A stretch of 64,000 bases of DNA, taken from the NCBI RefSeq assembly GCF_947495025.1, contig NZ_CANLXG010000005.1:55091-119090 (forward strand), in the 5' to 3' direction. This document shows, one piece after another, positions 7,870 to 16,825 of the stretch (positions within the stretch are counted from its first letter, which is position 1; the number at the start of each line of letters is the position of its first letter). The notes beneath the pieces were generated by a model. It ran no database searches and was not told the origin of the DNA. It was given only the letters and a program-made list of their open reading frames with translations. The translations under genes and the position numbers were made by a program. This stretch comes from an uncultured Roseobacter sp. GTDB lineage: Bacteria; Pseudomonadota; Alphaproteobacteria; Rhodobacterales; Rhodobacteraceae.

Positions 7870-9345
7870 ATGCTGATCACCGACCATGATCGCGCGGGCG
7901 GCTATTGGGGCGCAGTTTACGCTTTTTGTGCTGTTAAGGGTCTGCAGGTTGTCATTGACGGACCTGTGGGCTGCGAGAACCTGCCGGTGACTTCTGTGCT
8001 GCATTATACCGATGCGCTGCCGCCGCACGAATTGCCGATTGTTGTGACCGGTCTGGGCGAAGGTGAGATGGGTGCGGGGACCGAAGAGTCCATGAAGCGC
8101 GCCTGGGATACCCTGGATCCGGCGCTGCCCGCTGTGGTGGTCACCGGTTCAATTGCCGAGATGATCGGCGGTGGTGTAACGCCACAGGGCACAAACATTC
8201 AGAGATTCCTGCCGCGCACCATTGATGAGGATCAGTGGGAAGCGGCGGATCGGGCGATGACCTGGATTTTTACCGAGTTCGGTATGACCAAGGGTCGGAT
8301 GCCGCCCGAGAAGAAACGCGAGGAAGGTGCGCGTCCTCGCGTTAACATTCTCGGCCCGATGTATGGCACGTTCAACATGCCATCTGATCTGGCCGAGATC
8401 CGCAGGCTGGTCGAAGGGATCGGCTGCGAGGTCAACATGGTGATGCCTCTGGGCGCGCATGTGGCTGAAATGAGAGATCTGGTAAATGCGGATGTGAACA
8501 TCTGCATGTACCGCGAGTTCGGGCGCGGGTTGAGCGAGCTTCTTGCCAAGCCGTATCTACAAGCCCCGATAGGGGTCGAGAGCACGACCAGGTTCCTGCG
8601 CGCACTGGGGAACCTGGTGGGCCTCGACCCCGAACCTTTTATCACCCGCGAGAAGCATTCCACGATCAAGCCGGTCTGGGATCTGTGGCGGTCGGTGACG
8701 CAGGATTTCTTTGCCACGGCGAGTTTCGCCATTGTGGCCAATGAAACCTATGCACGCGGCATCCGTCTGTTTCTTGAGGACGACATGGGTCTGCCCTGTG
8801 CCTTTGCGGTGGCGCGGACGGCGGGCAAGAAAACCAACAACGAAGAGGTGCGCGCCCTCATGGGGCAGAGGCGGCCTCTGATCGTGATGGGGTCGATCAA
8901 CGAAAAAATGTACCTTGCCGAGCTGAAGGGTGGACATGGGCCAAGCCCTGCGTTCATCCCTGCGAGCTTTCCAGGGGCGGCGATCCGCCGGCACACGGGC
9001 ACGCCGTTTATGGGCTATGCCGGGGCGACGTACCTTATTCAGGAAATCTGCAACGGGCTGTTTGATGCGCTGTTCCATATTCTGCCGCTGGGTACGGAGA
9101 TGGACGCCACGGATGCCACGCTGACACCGCTGCGGCGGGATTTCCCCTGGGATCCGGATGCCCAGGCGATGCTGGACCGCATTGTCGAGACGCATCCCAT
9201 TCTGACACGTATTTCCGCCGCCAAGACATTGCGCGACGCGGCAGAGGCGGCGGCACTGGCCGCCGGAGACGAACGCGTGGTGCTCGACACCGTGCGCGCG
9301 CTGGACCCGGCATCAGCCGGCATTGATCGGGAGGATCAGACATGA
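7870..9345 (+). CDS. bchZ: Chlorophyllide a reductase subunit BchZ
   Basis: Nitrogenase-like second catalytic subunit (491 residues) of chlorophyllide a reductase. The N-terminal block MLITDHDRAGGYWGAVYAF and the cluster cysteine in DGPVGCENLPVT are typical. GGAGG lies a few bases before the ATG. The 3' end overlaps pufQ by four bases (ATGA), linking bch and puf genes in one superoperon as in Rhodobacter. Confidence 0.96.
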   Translation: MLITDHDRAGGYWGAVYAFCAVKGLQVVIDGPVGCENLPVTSVLHYTDALPPHELPIVVTGLGEGEMGAGTEESMKRAWDTLDPALPAVVVTGSIAEMIGGGVTPQGTNIQRFLPRTIDEDQWEAADRAMTWIFTEFGMTKGRMPPEKKREEGARPRVNILGPMYGTFNMPSDLAEIRRLVEGIGCEVNMVMPLGAHVAEMRDLVNADVNICMYREFGRGLSELLAKPYLQAPIGVESTTRFLRALGNLVGLDPEPFITREKHSTIKPVWDLWRSVTQDFFATASFAIVANETYARGIRLFLEDDMGLPCAFAVARTAGKKTNNEEVRALMGQRRPLIVMGSINEKMYLAELKGGHGPSPAFIPASFPGAAIRRHTGTPFMGYAGATYLIQEICNGLFDALFHILPLGTEMDATDATLTPLRRDFPWDPDAQAMLDRIVETHPILTRISAAKTLRDAAEAAALAAGDERVVLDTVRALDPASAGIDREDQT

Positions 9346-9596
9346 GTGACATGACATCTGACATGATGGAGACCGCAGGCAGCCAGGAGGCCCCCCGCGA
9401 GACGTCGCGACGCAGGCACAGTGTCGAATTCACCGTCTACTTTGCGATCATCTTTGTTGCGACCCTGCCGCTGGCGACGCTCACCTGGGCGATGCAGGCC
9501 CTGCGGTCGCGCAGCTTTACCGACAAGGGGCCGATGGCACGCGCCTGGACCCAGGCACAGATCATCACACCGATGATTTTCTCTGCCGGACTGTGA
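9342..9596 (+). CDS. pufQ: PufQ, photosynthetic complex/bacteriochlorophyll cofactor protein
   Basis: An 84-residue protein with a basic stretch (SRRRHSVEF), one membrane segment near residues 31-50 and a hydrophilic C-terminus. PufQ is proposed to help deliver bacteriochlorophyll or regulate its synthesis. Size, single helix and position between bchZ and pufB identify it, since sequence conservation is low in this family. The start overlaps the bchZ stop. The puf promoter is expected within bchZ or pufQ, but I could not place it. Confidence 0.85.
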   Translation: MSDMTSDMMETAGSQEAPRETSRRRHSVEFTVYFAIIFVATLPLATLTWAMQALRSRSFTDKGPMARAWTQAQIITPMIFSAGL

Positions 9597-9679
9597 ACCG
9601 TTTTTCGCACATAAGCGGGGGCCCGTTCCGCAGTGCGACCCGAATTCCTGGTGTGTGTGCGCCTGCCGGGAACACTGAC

Positions 9680-9753
9680 TGGGGACCTGGTAACAGGACC
9701 CCAGAGACCCCGAGGGGACATGTCCCCAAAGGACCCGGCCGCGGGGAACGCGG
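9680..9753 (+). promoter_or_regulatory. Three consecutive mRNA hairpins upstream of pufB
   Basis: In the 186-base pufQ-pufB gap: TGGGG-A-CCTG pairs across a GTAA loop with CAGG-A-CCCCA (9680-9703); GGGGACATGTCCCC is a perfect palindrome (9714-9727); and CCGCG/CGCGG closes a five-base loop (9739-9753). In Rhodobacter, processing between pufQ and pufB leaves stem-loops that stabilise the pufBA mRNA. The same role is inferred here. Confidence 0.6.
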
Positions 9754-9782
9754 CGTCAGCATATCGTTCCGGAGGAATTTTT

Positions 9783-9929
9783 ATGGCTGATAATAACCTG
9801 TCTTTCACAGGTCTAACCGACGAGCAGGCGCAAGAATTGCACGCTGTCTATATGAGCGGGCTCTGGCTGTTTTCAGCCGTAGCCGTTGTCGCTCACCTGG
9901 CAACGTTCATCTGGCGTCCGTGGTTTTAA
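9783..9929 (+). CDS. pufB: Light-harvesting 1 beta polypeptide PufB
   Basis: A 48-residue single-helix antenna protein. The bacteriochlorophyll ligand is His38 in the AVVAHLA motif, followed by the aromatic FIWRPWF end that hydrogen-bonds the pigment. A strong GGAGG precedes the ATG by about seven bases, fitting high expression. It pairs with PufA to form the LH1 ring around the reaction centre. Confidence 0.97.
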   Translation: MADNNLSFTGLTDEQAQELHAVYMSGLWLFSAVAVVAHLATFIWRPWF

Positions 9930-9941
9930 GGGGAATAGGAA

Positions 9942-10100
9942 ATGGCAAAGTTCTACAAGATCTGGCTCATCTTCGATCCGCGTCGTGTGTTTGTCGCACA
10001 GGGCGTTTTCCTCTTTCTGCTGGCAGCGATGATTCACCTCGTCCTGCTGAGCACAGAACACTTCAACTGGTTCGAACTGGCAGCTCAGTCTGCTCAGTAA
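9942..10100 (+). CDS. pufA: Light-harvesting 1 alpha polypeptide PufA
   Basis: A 52-residue antenna protein with the N-terminal block FYKIWLIFDPRR and the pigment-ligand motif AAMIH (His32), followed by EHFNWFE. The start is ATG after a GGAATAGGA sequence, 12 bases past the pufB stop. It is followed by a strong intercistronic hairpin. Confidence 0.97.
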   Translation: MAKFYKIWLIFDPRRVFVAQGVFLFLLAAMIHLVLLSTEHFNWFELAAQSAQ

Positions 10101-10153
10101 CGGCAGTGTCCGGCAAGGGACTGTCTGAACCGGTGCGAAAGTACCCAGAGAAT

Positions 10154-10190
10154 GCTGCGGGCGGGCAAATGTGCGCCGACTGCCCGCAGC
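10154..10190 (+). promoter_or_regulatory. pufA-pufL intercistronic hairpin
   Basis: A perfect nine-base stem, GCTGCGGGC (10154-10162) with GCCCGCAGC (10182-10190), lies in the 244-base pufA-pufL gap. The equivalent hairpin in Rhodobacter blocks 3' exonucleases and gives LH1 mRNA a higher level than reaction-centre mRNA. No T-tract follows, so stabilisation is likelier than termination. I see no other signal in the gap. Confidence 0.72.
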
Positions 10191-10344
10191 GAACAACAAG
10201 ATGACGCAATAACACGACGGCCTCCGCCTGACAGCGGACCGGCGTGCGCCCCGGACCCGATCCGGGCCTCTGCTCTGATGGGGTAGAGCGCTGCACACCG
10301 GCCCCGACATGACAAGGCGCGCCGCACACACGCGGAGAATGAAG

Positions 10345-11193
10345 ATGGCTTTGCTCAGCTTCGAAAGAAAATATCGCGTCCGCGGAGGGACGCTGATCGG
10401 CGGCGATCTGTTCGACTTCTGGGTGGGCCCTTTCTATGTGGGCTTCTTCGGGGTCACGACGGCCTTTTTTGCCCTTCTGGGCACCATCCTGATTTTCTGG
10501 GGCGCATCACAGCAGGGCACATTCAACCCCTGGCTGATCAATATCGCGCCACCTGATCTCAGCTATGGGCTGGGGATGGCACCGCTGATGGAGGGCGGTC
10601 TGTGGCAGATCATCACCTTCTGTGCGACGGGCGCCTTTATCAGCTGGGCGCTGCGCGAGGTGGAAATCTGCCGCAAGCTCGGGATGGGATATCACGTTCC
10701 GTTCGGTTTTTCCTTTGCGATCCTGGCCTATGTTACGCTGGTGATTTTCCGGCCGCTGCTGATGGGCGCCTGGGGGCACGGCTTTCCCTATGGCATTTTC
10801 AGCCACCTCGACTGGGTGAGCAACACCGGCTACGCCTATCTGCATTTCCACTACAACCCGGCGCACATGCTGGCGGTGACGCTCTTTTTCACCACTACAC
10901 TGGCGCTGGCGCTGCACGGCGGTCTGATCCTGTCGGCCTGTAACCCGGAGAAGGGTGAGGAGGCCAAGACACCGGACCACGAAGATACGTTCTTTCGCGA
11001 TTTCATCGGCTATTCGGTCGGCACTCTGGGCATCCACCGCGTGGGATACCTGCTGGCGATCAATGCGGTGTTCTTCTCGGCGGTCTGTATCGTGATCTCG
11101 GGACCCGTCTGGACGGCCGGCTGGCCGGAATGGTGGAACTGGTGGCTTGATCTGCCGATCTGGGGCGAACCCATTGCAGCGGGAGGGATGTGA
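10345..11193 (+). CDS. pufL: Photosynthetic reaction centre L subunit PufL
   Basis: A 282-residue protein with five membrane helices that binds the special pair, accessory bacteriochlorophyll, bacteriopheophytin and QA/QB site components. The start MALLSFERKYRVRGG is the family N-terminus, so I use ATG 10345 rather than the longer frame from 10309; GGAG precedes it. Conserved histidines are visible in FHYNPAHM (pigment ligands), LALHGG (iron ligand) and GIHRVGY (iron ligand). The stop overlaps the start region of pufM. Confidence 0.97.
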   Translation: MALLSFERKYRVRGGTLIGGDLFDFWVGPFYVGFFGVTTAFFALLGTILIFWGASQQGTFNPWLINIAPPDLSYGLGMAPLMEGGLWQIITFCATGAFISWALREVEICRKLGMGYHVPFGFSFAILAYVTLVIFRPLLMGAWGHGFPYGIFSHLDWVSNTGYAYLHFHYNPAHMLAVTLFFTTTLALALHGGLILSACNPEKGEEAKTPDHEDTFFRDFIGYSVGTLGIHRVGYLLAINAVFFSAVCIVISGPVWTAGWPEWWNWWLDLPIWGEPIAAGGM

Positions 11194-11195
11194 TC

Positions 11196-12191
11196 ATGAT
11201 GTTCCCTGACTATCAGAATATTTTCACGCAGGTGCAGGTCCAGGGCAAACCCGAAATGGGCATGGACGACCAGGGCAACAACATGATGGAGGAGCGGGTC
11301 GGCAAGCCGCGCTTCAACACCCTCGTCGGCCTCTTCGGCAATGCCCAGCTCGGGCCATACTATGTCGGCTGGACGACGCTTGTTGCCTTTGCCACAGGTA
11401 TCGCCTGGTTTGTGATCGTCGGCTTTAACATGCTGGCACAGGTCGGCTACTCGATCCCGCAGTTCCTGCGGCAGCTGTTCTGGCTGGCGCTTGAGCCGCC
11501 CTCGCCGGAATACGGGCTGTCGATGCCGCCACTCGATGAGGGGGGCTGGTACATCATTGCCAGCTTCTTCCTGCTGGTCTCTGTGATGACATGGCTGCTC
11601 CGGGCGTACCTGCTGGCGCAACAGCACAAGATGGGTAAGCACATCTTCTGGGGTTTTGCAGCTGCGGTGTGGCTGTTCCTGGTGCTGGGTCTTTTCCGCC
11701 CCGTTCTGATGGGGTCCTGGAGCGAGGCCGTACCTTACGGTATCTTCCCGCACCTCGACTGGACGACGGCCTTTTCGATCCGCTACGGCAACCTCTATTA
11801 CAACCCGTTCCACTGTCTCTCGATCGTGTTCCTTTATGGCTCTGTTCTGCTCTTCTGCATGCACGGCGGCACCATTCTGGCGGTCACCCGCTATGGCGGC
11901 GACCGCGAGCTGGAGCAGATCTATGACCGCGGAACAGCCACGGAACGTGCGGCTCTCTTCTGGCGCTGGACCATGGGCTTTAACGCCACGATGGAAGGTA
12001 TCCACCGCTGGGCCTGGTGGTTTGCGGTTCTGACCCCCATCACGGGCGGTATCGGGATCCTGCTGACCGGCACGGTTGTCGACAACTGGTTCATCTGGGC
12101 GCAGGAGCACAATTTCGCGCCGATGTATGACGGCTCCTACGGATACGCCGACTACGGCTCCTACGAAGCCTTTATCGGGAAGGAGAACTGA
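11196..12191 (+). CDS. pufM: Photosynthetic reaction centre M subunit PufM
   Basis: About 331 residues, five membrane helices, partner of PufL in the type II reaction centre. FPDYQNIFTQVQVQG is the family N-terminus. Histidines are seen in PHLDW and NPFHCLS (pigment ligands), CMHGGT (iron) and GIHRWAW (iron). Possible starts are GTG 11190, ATG 11196 and ATG 11199; GGAGG at 11182-11186 best suits 11196. No frameshift or missing ligand was noticed. Confidence 0.96.
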   Translation: MMFPDYQNIFTQVQVQGKPEMGMDDQGNNMMEERVGKPRFNTLVGLFGNAQLGPYYVGWTTLVAFATGIAWFVIVGFNMLAQVGYSIPQFLRQLFWLALEPPSPEYGLSMPPLDEGGWYIIASFFLLVSVMTWLLRAYLLAQQHKMGKHIFWGFAAAVWLFLVLGLFRPVLMGSWSEAVPYGIFPHLDWTTAFSIRYGNLYYNPFHCLSIVFLYGSVLLFCMHGGTILAVTRYGGDRELEQIYDRGTATERAALFWRWTMGFNATMEGIHRWAWWFAVLTPITGGIGILLTGTVVDNWFIWAQEHNFAPMYDGSYGYADYGSYEAFIGKEN

Positions 12192-12193
12192 TC

Positions 12194-13309
12194 ATGCTGC
12201 CCAAGTGGTTTGACAAATGGAACCAGGACAACCCGACAAATGTGTTCGGCCCGGCGATCCTGGTTGGCGTTCTTGGCGGGGCTGTCTTTGCAGCCATCAT
12301 GGTGGTGAGCTTTGGCAACCCGGCCCAGACAGCAAGCATGCAGACCGGCCCACGGGGTACCGGCATGTCGGTGCCCGAGTTTAACGTGGCCCGGCTGGCG
12401 CCCGATCCCACGATCGAGGACTACTACACCGAAGAGCCCTATGTGCCCGAAGGTGGAGAGGATCTTGCAAAGGACATCTACGAGAATGTTCAGGTGCTTG
12501 GCGATCTGACCGAAGACAACTTCAACCGGTTGATGACTGCCATGACCCAGTGGGTTTCGCCCGAAGAGGGGTGTGCCTACTGCCACGGTGACGGCGATCT
12601 GGAAACCTATGGATCGGATGACCTGTACACCAAGGTTGTTTCGCGCCGGATGATCCAGATGACGCAGAACATCAACGAGAACTGGTCGGGCCACGTCAAT
12701 GCAGTCGAGGAGGTTGGTGTGAACTGCTACACCTGCCACCGCGGCGAGAACGTGCCATCTGAGATCTGGTTCAACATCAACCCCGTCAACGAGGCGGCAG
12801 GCGGATGGGCGTCGGTGCAGAACCGTGCCACGTCGCTCAGCCAGTCGACCTCACTGCCATCGAACGCGCTCGAGGTGTACCTGACCGATTATGAACCGGT
12901 GAACGTGCATGACCTGGAAAGCCGCGTCGAGGGCGTGCCCAATGACGAGGATGTGGCTTCGATCCAGAAGACGGAACAGACCTATTCGCTGATGAACTAC
13001 TTTGCGAACAGCCTCGGTGTGAACTGTGTTTTCTGTCACTCCAGCCGCGCTTTCTATGACCCCGAACAGCATACGCCCCAATGGGCCACTGCGCTGCTGG
13101 GCCGTCAGATGGTTATCGAACTGAACCAGGAATACCTCATCCCGCTCGAAGCGGAGTACCCCGACGACCGTCTGGGTCCGATCTATGGTGATGCACCCAA
13201 AGCGGCGTGCAAAACCTGTCACAAAGGCTATCAGCGCCCGTTGCAGGGCATCAATGTGATTGCCGACTGGCCCGAGCTCGCGACCAGCGAGGCGCCGGTT
13301 TACGAATGA
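12194..13309 (+). CDS. pufC: Reaction centre tetraheme cytochrome c subunit PufC
   Basis: A 371-residue cytochrome that re-reduces the photo-oxidised special pair on the periplasmic side. Four CxxCH haem motifs are intact at Cys127 (CAYCH), Cys178 (CYTCH), Cys278 (CVFCH) and Cys339 (CKTCH). A hydrophobic segment near residues 19-42 serves as a membrane anchor; there is no lipobox cysteine. GGAG lies at the end of pufM. Presence of PufC is usual in Roseobacter-group phototrophs, whereas Rhodobacter has PufX instead. Confidence 0.96.
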   Translation: MLPKWFDKWNQDNPTNVFGPAILVGVLGGAVFAAIMVVSFGNPAQTASMQTGPRGTGMSVPEFNVARLAPDPTIEDYYTEEPYVPEGGEDLAKDIYENVQVLGDLTEDNFNRLMTAMTQWVSPEEGCAYCHGDGDLETYGSDDLYTKVVSRRMIQMTQNINENWSGHVNAVEEVGVNCYTCHRGENVPSEIWFNINPVNEAAGGWASVQNRATSLSQSTSLPSNALEVYLTDYEPVNVHDLESRVEGVPNDEDVASIQKTEQTYSLMNYFANSLGVNCVFCHSSRAFYDPEQHTPQWATALLGRQMVIELNQEYLIPLEAEYPDDRLGPIYGDAPKAACKTCHKGYQRPLQGINVIADWPELATSEAPVYE

Positions 13310-13382
13310 GCGGTCGGGCGGCCCCTCCCGGCCCGCCCACGCTTGAGCCAGGCACGGATCAGTGGCTTCCCTGATCCGGGCA

Positions 13383-13466
13383 CGGGGTCTCAACACCCCG
13401 GTTCCCTTCCTGTTGGCTACAGGAACCTGGGGTCGCAGCGGCTTTGTCCGGTGCGGCCCCTTTTTT
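13383..13466 (+). terminator. Tandem hairpins ending in a Rho-independent-type terminator between pufC and dxs
   Basis: CGGGGT-CTCAAC-ACCCCG (13383-13400) is followed by a GGTT/AACC-bounded stem containing CCTGT/ACAGG. Then comes a 13-pair stem with one wobble and one mismatch (13429-13460), directly followed by six Ts (13461-13466). The last element has the form of an intrinsic terminator, so only part of the puf transcript may reach dxs. The tandem arrangement would also suit attenuation. Confidence 0.65.
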
Positions 13467-13528
13467 CAGAGCGGCGGGAGAATGGCCCCGGCAAAGGCCA
13501 CCCGCAGCTGACCAAAGGAGACGTGCGC

Positions 13529-15466
13529 ATGACTAACCCTGATACGCCAACACTGGACCGGGTTGCAGGACCCGCCGACCTGCGAAACATGACCGGCAGA
13601 GAACTGCGTGACGTGGCGGATGAGCTGCGCTCCGAAGTGGTTGCAGCCGTCAGCCGGACCGGCGGGCATCTTGGCTCATCACTGGGTGTCGTGGAACTGA
13701 CTGTGGCGATCCATGCGGTGTTCGACACACCGCGCGACAAGCTGATCTGGGACGTGGGTCACCAGTGTTATCCGCATAAAATCCTGACCGGCCGGCGCGA
13801 CCGGATGCACACCCTGCGCCAGGGCGGGGGCATCAGTGGCTTCACCAAACGCAGCGAATCCGACTACGACCCCTTTGGCGCGGCCCATTCCAGCACATCT
13901 ATTTCCGCCGCTCTGGGCTTTACCGTCGGGCGGGACATGGGCCAGCCTACAGGTGACGCGGTCGCCGTCATCGGCGACGGGTCGATCAGCGCCGGCATGG
14001 CCTATGAAGCGCTGAACAATGCGGGCGCCGAGGGCCGGCGGATGTTCGTGATCCTGAATGACAACGAGATGAGCATTGCGCCGCCTGTGGGAGCGATGTC
14101 GTCCTATCTGTCCAGCCTGTCTGATCTTGGCAGGGCAGGGCCGTTCGGTGGGCTGGTGGCCATGGCCGAGGGCATGGAACAGCTGGCGCCGCGGCCGGTC
14201 CGCGAGGGTGCCCGCCGGGCGCGCGAACTGGTCACCGGACTGGAAAGCCGTGGCACCTTCTTTGAAGAACTGGGATTTGATTATGTCGGCCCCATCGACG
14301 GGCATGATATGGGCCAGCTGCTCAGCGTACTGCGGGCTGCCAAAGCGCGCGCGACCGGGCCGGTTCTGATCCACTGCTGCACGGTCAAAGGAAAGGGCTA
14401 TGCCCCTGCCGAAGGCTCGGCAGACAAATACCACGGGGTCAGCAAATTCGACGTCGGCACCGGCGTCCAGGCCAAGGCGCGGGCCAATGCGCCATCCTAT
14501 ACGGCCGTCTTCGGCGACGCGCTGACCGAAGAGGCAGCGCGCGACCCGTCAGTTGTTGCGATCACTGCGGCCATGCCGGGTGGTACGGGCGTTGACCGCA
14601 TGGCCAGACGTTTTCCGGCGCGCGTTTTCGATGTGGGCATCGCCGAGCAGCACGGGGTGACCTTTGCTGCCGGGATGGCGGCGGCGGGCCTCAAGCCTTT
14701 CTGTGCGATCTATTCGACATTCCTGCAACGCGGCTACGATCAGGTGGTTCATGACGTGGCGCTTCAGGGTCTGCCGGTTCGGTTTGCCATTGACCGGGCG
14801 GGCCTTGTCGGTGCGGATGGCGCGACCCATGCCGGGGCCTTTGACATCGGGTATCTGGGTGCGTTGCCGGGCATGGTTGTGATGGCGGCGGCGGATGAGG
14901 CCGAGCTGAAACACATGGTGGCAACGGCGGTTGCCTATGATGACGGGCCGATTGCGTTCCGGTATCCGCGCGGCAATGGCACGGGGGCAGAACTCCCTGA
15001 GCGCGGCCAGGTTCTGGAGATCGGCAAGGGGCGGATGATCCGCGAAGGTATGGGCGATGTGGCCCTCCTGTCACTTGGGACCCATCTGGCGGAGTGCGAG
15101 GCTGCGGCCACCGAACTGCAGGCCAGTGGCATCAGCGCGTCCGTCGCGGATGCGCGGTTCGCCAAACCGCTGGATATGGAACTGATTGCACGCCTCGCAC
15201 GGTCGCATGATGCCCTGATCACCGTCGAACAGGGCGGTTTGGGTGGTTTCGGGGCAATGGTGCTGCAGGCGATGGCGGATCAGAGCCTGCTGGATCATGG
15301 CTGCCGCGTGCGGACGATGTGCCTGCCGGACCGTTTCATTGATCAGGCGTCGCCTGACGAGATGTACCGGGATGCCGGTCTGGATGCGCGCGGGATCACC
15401 GAAACGGTGCTGCGTACACTGGGGCGCGATGCCAAAGTTGTCGATCTGAACAGCCAGCGCGGCTAG
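13529..15466 (+). CDS. dxs: 1-deoxy-D-xylulose-5-phosphate synthase
   Basis: A 645-residue TPP enzyme that condenses pyruvate and glyceraldehyde 3-phosphate in the first step of the MEP isoprenoid pathway, feeding GGPP synthesis by CrtE. The TPP/Mg motif GDGSISAGMAYEALNNAG is near residue 148 and the transketolase pyrimidine domain with GIAEQHGVTFAAG follows. I start at ATG 13529, preceded by AAGGAG; the frame is open from 13343 but that part is not Dxs-like. A dxs copy at the end of the puf operon is common in this group. Its stop overlaps that of the convergent next gene. Confidence 0.95.
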   Translation: MTNPDTPTLDRVAGPADLRNMTGRELRDVADELRSEVVAAVSRTGGHLGSSLGVVELTVAIHAVFDTPRDKLIWDVGHQCYPHKILTGRRDRMHTLRQGGGISGFTKRSESDYDPFGAAHSSTSISAALGFTVGRDMGQPTGDAVAVIGDGSISAGMAYEALNNAGAEGRRMFVILNDNEMSIAPPVGAMSSYLSSLSDLGRAGPFGGLVAMAEGMEQLAPRPVREGARRARELVTGLESRGTFFEELGFDYVGPIDGHDMGQLLSVLRAAKARATGPVLIHCCTVKGKGYAPAEGSADKYHGVSKFDVGTGVQAKARANAPSYTAVFGDALTEEAARDPSVVAITAAMPGGTGVDRMARRFPARVFDVGIAEQHGVTFAAGMAAAGLKPFCAIYSTFLQRGYDQVVHDVALQGLPVRFAIDRAGLVGADGATHAGAFDIGYLGALPGMVVMAAADEAELKHMVATAVAYDDGPIAFRYPRGNGTGAELPERGQVLEIGKGRMIREGMGDVALLSLGTHLAECEAAATELQASGISASVADARFAKPLDMELIARLARSHDALITVEQGGLGGFGAMVLQAMADQSLLDHGCRVRTMCLPDRFIDQASPDEMYRDAGLDARGITETVLRTLGRDAKVVDLNSQRG

Positions 15467-16464
15467 GCGTTTTTGTCCCGCCAGCACGGCAGCAGATCGC
15501 CGGTTGCTGGCGTCGCCTCAAACACGGCGCGGGCAATTGCGCGTGACAGGCACAGGGAGGCCGCATGGCCGATCATGGCCAGATCCTGCGTTGGTTGCCG
15601 GAGTGGTTGTGCACCGGTGGAAACGGCAAACACCAGATCGCCATCTGATGGCGTATGTGCCGGCACAACGGCACGGCCAATCCCGTCATGCGCGGCAATC
15701 GCGACCCGTTCGCAGTCTGCCTTGTTCAGCGAGGCATCGGTGGCGACGATCGCAATCGTCGTATTGGCATGTTCGCGGAACGCGGCAAGTGACAGACCGG
15801 GCAGATCACGACCCAGGCCGCTGGCACTGTCCGTACCCAGCCCGCCGAATTCCTGACCAATCTCAAAGGGTGCTGCATAGAAGAACCGGTCGCCCGGCGT
15901 TGTAACGGCCCCCATCGGGTTGGCCGCGACGAGCGCGCCGACTGTGATCCCGTTGTCGAGCACCAGAGAGGCCGAGCCCAGTCCGCCTTTGAGCGTGGCG
16001 GAGGTGGCACCGGTTCCGGCACCTGTTGTTCCCACGTCGAAATCAGCGCCGCAGGCGTCAAAAGCTTTGCGGCCGAGGTCCGGATAGGGGTTGGTTTGCC
16101 ATTCCTTACTGCCGCCATTCAGCAGATCAAACAGGATCGCACCAGGCACAATTGGCACGCGGGCCGGGCCCACACTGAAACCCCGGCCTGCCGCGCGCAG
16201 CCCGCTGACCACGCCCTGGCAGGCATCCAGCCCAAAGGCGGAGCCCCCCGATAGAACCAGCGCGTCTATGTCTGCCACGGATTTGTCCGGTGCCAGCAGA
16301 TCCGTTTCCCGCGTGCCCGGCGCGCCGCCCATCACATGAACAGAGGCACAGAAGGGCGCATCAGCGGTCAGAACGGTGACGCCTGATTTCAGGGCATCGT
16401 CCTGTGCGTTTCCGACGCAGAGGCCGGAGACATCGGTGATCAGATTGCGTGCACCCGGTTGCAT
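15463..16464 (-). CDS. P1-family (DmpA/ThnT-type) autoproteolytic aminopeptidase
   Basis: A 333-residue Ntn-fold-like hydrolase. P1 peptidases cut themselves to expose a new N-terminal Ser/Thr nucleophile and release N-terminal residues from peptides, amides or beta-peptides. The predicted cleavage is Asn234-Thr235 in HANTTIAIVATDASL, matching the Asn-Thr site of ThnT. The glycine-rich block VLSGGSAFGLDAC near residue 70 is also typical. It is the last gene of a minus-strand operon that starts with a peptide-type ABC importer, ten bases after the cupin gene. Substrate unknown. Its stop codon overlaps the dxs stop. Confidence 0.85.
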   Translation of the reverse strand: MQPGARNLITDVSGLCVGNAQDDALKSGVTVLTADAPFCASVHVMGGAPGTRETDLLAPDKSVADIDALVLSGGSAFGLDACQGVVSGLRAAGRGFSVGPARVPIVPGAILFDLLNGGSKEWQTNPYPDLGRKAFDACGADFDVGTTGAGTGATSATLKGGLGSASLVLDNGITVGALVAANPMGAVTTPGDRFFYAAPFEIGQEFGGLGTDSASGLGRDLPGLSLAAFREHANTTIAIVATDASLNKADCERVAIAAHDGIGRAVVPAHTPSDGDLVFAVSTGAQPLRQPTQDLAMIGHAASLCLSRAIARAVFEATPATGDLLPCWRDKNA

Positions 16465-16474
16465 CCGCGCGCCC

Positions 16475-16825
16475 TCAGATACGGGGTTTGGCGGCGGCTG
16501 TCGCCGGATCGCCGGTGTTCGGCTCGCCCCTGGGTTCGATCAGCAGCACCTTGCATTCGGCATCCGCACGGGGCCGGTGAGTGACACCCTTTGGCACGAT
16601 AAACAGCTCTCCGGCGCGGACGGGATGCGCGCTGTCCTCCAGATCCATCACCATCTCCCCCTCAAGCACGAGAAAGAAATCGTCCGTGTTTTCATGCAGA
16701 TGAAAGGGGAACTCGCCCTGAAACCGCACAACCATGACCTCGTTGTCATTGTAGTCGGCGATTACATGCGGATCCCAGTGGCTGGTAAACTGCCCCAGTT
16801 TTTCCTGCAGGTTGATGGTCTTCAT
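16475..16825 (-). CDS. Cupin-domain protein
   Basis: A 116-residue single-domain cupin. The metal-site motif HLHENTDDFFLVLEGE and the second-motif region GVTHRP are visible. I start at ATG 16825 because it overlaps the SDR stop (ATGA); the longer frame lacks cupin character. Small cupins of this type are often isomerases, dioxygenases or ligand sensors, and nothing here decides between them. It probably acts on the same compound as the neighbouring SDR. Confidence 0.82.
   Translation of the reverse strand: MKTINLQEKLGQFTSHWDPHVIADYNDNEVMVVRFQGEFPFHLHENTDDFFLVLEGEMVMDLEDSAHPVRAGELFIVPKGVTHRPRADAECKVLLIEPRGEPNTGDPATAAAKPRI

Noticed and set aside
9651..9674. TGT repeats followed by ACA upstream of pufB as a PpsR site
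   Set aside because: No TGT has an ACA exactly 12 bases later; the spacing is off by one.
13343..13528. N-terminal extension of dxs
   Set aside because: The frame is open but the residues are not Dxs-like, the region holds a terminator-like hairpin, and AAGGAG precedes ATG 13529.
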